DNA from: Lingula anatina
Taxonomy: Eukaryota > Brachiopoda > Lingulata > Lingulida > Lingulidae
Length of the DNA stretch: 64,000 nucleotides
Reading direction: 5' to 3'
Assembly (NCBI RefSeq): GCF_001039355.2
Contig: NW_019775980.1
Span: forward strand, 568,316 to 632,315
Made by a program: the position numbers and the translations under genes. Positions 61,501-64,000 of the stretch are shown one piece after another. The notes below the pieces were generated by a model, which saw nothing but the letters and a program-made list of their open reading frames with translations, searched no databases and was not told the origin of the DNA. Positions within the stretch are counted from its first letter, which is position 1, and every line of letters starts with the position of its first letter.

Positions 61501-64000
61501 GATATAATTTTTTTTAGCTATTTTAATGTGACAATTCCAATTCTTTGACAGCACTTGGCACACTCATTTCATTAGTTTGCATGTTGAGACTAATTATCCC
61601 CAGTTTAATTTTTAGTGTTTTATAATAGTTTATTATTATTTTTTTAAATATTCTACAGTGTTTGCTAGTTTTTCATCATTTGATTACGTAGTGTTGACAT
61701 TATTATTTTCCCTAGCAACAATACCTTACCTAGTAGGAATATTAAAAATAAAAAAAGAAAAAAGAATTAAATGCTAAAAGCCATGCACATTATGCACAGG
61801 AAAAGGATTTTCATTTACTTTGTATGTTTTGCAACCTTTGTTTTCAAGAGTATTTTTTTCTGATAGTGATGTAATATATATATATATATAATGCTGGGGA
61901 AAACTGATCAACAGTTTTGTGCTATGTAAACCAGATAACTGTAGCATATTAACACGTCCTTTCTAAGATATTAAGTAAGCTTCAAAATCATTGTACTTTT
62001 CTGGCATGTTCCTTGTGATTGCAGACAGATCACTACTGGTAGTAGATTAATAGTTTGTGCTGCATTCTTTGATTGTGGACTTAGCCGTGCTATAATTAAT
62101 TGTATGTTACTGTATCATTCATATACATGTTTGTAGTTGTTCTGTGCCAATACCACTTTCAGAAAATGTCACCAAAAGGGCACTTTTGGGTAAGTGTATG
62201 TAACCGTGGACTTGTGGATCTGCATTTGTATTTATATCCAGGTGTTCAGCCTCTTGTTCCTGTATGCTCCATCTTTTGCTAGCTCAGAATAGTTCAGAAT
62301 GATCAAATTTTTTAACCATAATTACCATATTGTTGGAGAGCTGGTAGCATTTACTTAAATTTGTACAATCCTTCTGCTTAAATGATATATTTTGGTGTCC
62401 TTGGGTTTCTTGGCTATCTGGGAATTGCTTTAAAATCAAATTTAGAACCTTTGTGCTTGTGATCTAATATAGTCTTTATAAGTCTATAAGACTACTATAA
62501 GTTTATAAGACTATATATAGTCTAATATAAGTCTTTATCTTACACAAATATTTCATTCATCCTATAACGAATTTGAATCGGACTCTTAGAAATCTCAGTA
62601 TAGCGTTTTGTTATCAAAGTAATATAACAGGCTTTAATCAGTGGTCTTGAATAAGACAGATTTTAGTAATCCAAATACTTGTTCTTCTTTGTAAATAATA
62701 CTTCAGCATAGTGTGATTTATTAGTTCATCGCCACAGCCTGTGTGAATTTTTCATCAAATATTTACTTTCTACTTATTATTGATTTAAGTGTGCTCCATT
62801 AGTAGCATTCCTCTGCTATATCAAAATTCTCTTTTCCTGTCTTTTTGGGAAAAAAAATCAGATAAAGAACGCTAATCCTAGATCAATACAGATATAAATC
62901 TGTCTTAATCCACTTTTATTCACAATTTGAGTGGCTCAAAGTTAATATTTCCTCATATAACTATGCATCATTTGTCTTTGTTTTTTACTTTGCTGTGGAC
63001 TCTTCCTTGACCTCGATATAGAGATCAACATTTTACATATGATATGCTTTATTGACACATCACTAAGCACATACATCAGAGTCACACTAACAGTATTGTT
63101 GTCTAGAATTTCATCTCTATTGATTTTATGATTGCCCAATGATACACCGAGGACATATTATAGCTAAAAGACTGACGCTTAGCTTGTGTACTACATGTTT
63201 TAGCTTTTGTATCTTCAAGGTGTCCAATTGCTATACAGTCACCTCTGATATCTTTACTGAACATGGTGATAAAGAAATAAGAAACATTTTCAATAAATTT
63301 TGTAATTTTTGGCATTTGTATGTAACAGTTACTGTTAACACTAGCAATTTTTTACCTACAGCAATGATATGCTTTGGCATGTGCATGATGAATGAATATA
63401 ATTCCTGATCTTGAATATCAAGAATTGAACTTATGCAAAAGAAATAGGGCACATTCAAAAAGAAATTAACTTTAAAAAAAAATTTTGTTCAGTATACTTC
63501 ATTCTTTTCAAGAGTAGTATTCACTTTGTAGTCCCCAACCCTCTTCCCACTCCCCTATTAGATTTTAAGTGGGTAGCAGTTATCCTCTTTCATATTAGCC
63601 ACTTAAAAATTACAATATCAGTGGTGAACCTGATAGAAATCCTCAAATTACTGATAATCTCAAACAGTTAGCCTTCCTACCACAATGTGAGAACACAATA
63701 TGCGAGTGCTCCTTTTAATCCTTCGGCCTTGCAGTTGCATGCAGTCTTGGTAATTTATACTTTCAGATGTGTACCTTTAGAGATGATAGCACATTTCACA
63801 TAGTGTTTTATGATGACAGTGACTTACTCCTACTTGTTTGTGGTTTTGTTTTGCTTTGCTTTTGCTTTTAATCAAAATGGTGATTAATGATATAATTTAA
63901 ACTAATCAGGATTATCAGACTATGGGAAATGTAGTGATTTTTTAGTAAAAAAAGATCTGAAATTAACGCCAATGCACACTTGATATTTTGCACTCTTTTG
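43515..64000 (+). CDS. DAGLA: Diacylglycerol lipase, N-terminal part (runs off the window)
   Basis: Exon 1 is 43515-43609 and begins MPGLVVFNRRWSIGSDD, the conserved DAGL start. Exon 2 is present twice (53994-54205 and 55800-56011). Exon 3 is present at 54807-54908 and 56613-56714, plus a 5'-truncated third copy at 60732-60805. Exon 4 is 60265-60403. Taking each exon once, the phases fit and encode about 182 residues: four membrane helices and the start of the cytosolic part. DAGL hydrolyses diacylglycerol to 2-arachidonoylglycerol; its Ser-Asp-His lipase core lies in exons beyond 64000. SIGSDDLV and the WVSTRGTI segment resemble the alpha paralog more than beta, but an invertebrate gene may predate that split. 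The repeated exons are judged assembly artefacts, and a model using all of them would duplicate helices. Confidence 0.88.
44235..47857. repeat. Exact 1811-bp direct repeat across a contig join
   Basis: Bases 44235-46045 recur as 46047-47857 with no difference I could see, and the only base between them is the N at 46046. The short open frames within it (for example 44334 and 46146) recur identically and are not genes. Non-coding DAGL intron sequence. Confidence 0.92.
46046..46046. other. Contig join (single N)
   Basis: Separates the end of the first copy from the start of the second copy of the 1811-bp repeat, which is the pattern expected when two overlapping contigs are abutted instead of merged. 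Confidence 0.9.
53034..53264. mobile_element. MITE, GATCGATC family, copy 3
   Basis: Starts TTAGACTGGGTTCCTGAAA and ends CTGTGGGAATAGCCTCTAA, with imperfect inverted termini and the family interior (GGATCGACCTAACTCCCT, TTACCCCCTTACAGCTTTTAG). Lies near the 3' end of DAGL intron 1. Confidence 0.75.
53984..55496. repeat. First copy of the DAGL exon 2-3 segment
   Basis: Bases 53984-54834 equal 55790-56640 with no difference seen. From 54835 on the segment instead follows 60732-61393 almost exactly (one difference noticed) and differs from 56641 on by substitutions and small indels. It ends in a G run where the N gap begins. Confidence 0.85.
54223..54444. mobile_element. MITE, GATCGATC family, copy 4
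   Basis: The best-preserved copy: TTAGACTGGGTTCCCACAGA at the left and TCTATGGGAATGCAGTCTAA at the right, with AGATCGATC close inside both ends, 222 bp. It begins only 18 bp after the exon 2 donor of DAGL. The assembled second copy at 56029-56250 is the same insertion repeated by the assembly. Confidence 0.85.
55497..55789. other. Assembly gap (293 N)
   Basis: A run of N between a contig ending in poly-G and one starting 10 bp upstream of DAGL exon 2. Since the flanking contigs overlap in content, the true gap size is probably negative. Confidence 0.95.
55790..60730. repeat. Second contig over DAGL exons 2-4 (haplotype B)
   Basis: Contains exon 2, exon 3 and the only copy of exon 4. From 56641 to about 59900 it aligns with 60732-64000 with a few percent difference and small indels. 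No gene other than DAGL is seen in its introns. Confidence 0.8.
58320..58412. repeat. Palindrome-rich AGTCTATAAGACT cluster
   Basis: Overlapping near-palindromes (AAGTCTATAAGACT, GTTTATAAGACT, AGACTATATATAGTCT) pack about 90 bp of DAGL intron 3. The stretch is kept in the other haplotype at about 62465-62540. It could form a cruciform or be a degenerate inverted repeat; no known element is recognised. Confidence 0.5.
60731..60731. other. Contig join inside a DAGL exon 3 copy
   Basis: Left of the N is intron 4 sequence; right of it the sequence starts mid-codon within exon 3, without an acceptor site. That cannot arise from normal gene structure and marks a contig edge. Confidence 0.92.
60732..64000. 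repeat. Third contig over DAGL exon 3 and intron 3 (haplotype A)
   Basis: Starts with the last 74 bp of exon 3 (60732-60805) and its donor, then runs through intron 3 sequence equivalent to 56715-59900. It matches 54835-55496 almost exactly where they overlap. It is a second allele of the preceding contig. Its own exon 4 should lie just past the window edge. Confidence 0.85.

Noticed and set aside
1-64000. CRISPR arrays, bacterial operons or phage-like modules
   Set aside because: No regularly spaced repeats of that kind. Gene structure, introns and repeats are animal.

Overview
The window is animal nuclear DNA: genes are split by GT-AG introns, intergenic DNA is AT-rich, and microsatellites and short inverted-repeat (MITE-like) transposons are frequent. 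The gene content (coiled-coil pentraxin, FATP acyl-CoA synthetase, a single-copy-type SWEET, exostosin-2, diacylglycerol lipase) and the small non-vertebrate Cys-rich family suggest a marine invertebrate, perhaps a hemichordate or another non-vertebrate bilaterian. I cannot fix the species from the sequence.

Layout. (1) 0.4-15.7 kb holds a cluster of four related genes for small secreted Cys-rich proteins. A roughly 6 kb block carrying a pair of them occurs twice (394-6856 and 8768-14604). The second member of the first pair is cut off by a single N at 6857. (2) 16.9-18.8 kb, plus strand: a coiled-coil pentraxin. Its C-terminal pentraxin domain is intact, but its N-terminal exon contains apparent frameshifts and a stop. 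(3) 20.7-26.6 kb, minus strand: a complete 11-exon SLC27/FATP-type very-long-chain acyl-CoA synthetase (626 aa). (4) 33.3-36.8 kb, minus: a complete 6-exon SWEET sugar transporter (SLC50A1 type, 214 aa). (5) 38.2-42.7 kb, minus: a complete 9-exon exostosin-2 (EXT2; heparan sulfate polymerase subunit, about 715 aa). (6) 43.5 kb to the right edge, plus: the N-terminal four-helix part of a diacylglycerol lipase (DAGL-alpha-like), arranged head to head with EXT2. Its catalytic domain lies beyond the window.

The assembly needs care. Single Ns at 6857, 46046 and 60731 and a 293-base N run at 55497-55789 mark contig joins. Around the last three, sequence is repeated: an apparently exact 1811-bp repeat in DAGL intron 1; DAGL exon 2 twice; and exon 3 twice plus a partial third copy. 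These look like unmerged overlaps and alternating haplotypes, not biology. The 6-kb repeat in the Cys-rich cluster could be a real tandem duplication or the same kind of artefact.

The genes do not form one pathway: lipid activation, sugar transport, heparan sulfate synthesis and endocannabinoid synthesis are housekeeping or signalling functions that happen to be neighbours. The best candidate for something undescribed is the 13-cysteine secreted protein family at the left end. It has a conserved four-exon structure and a shared upstream element.
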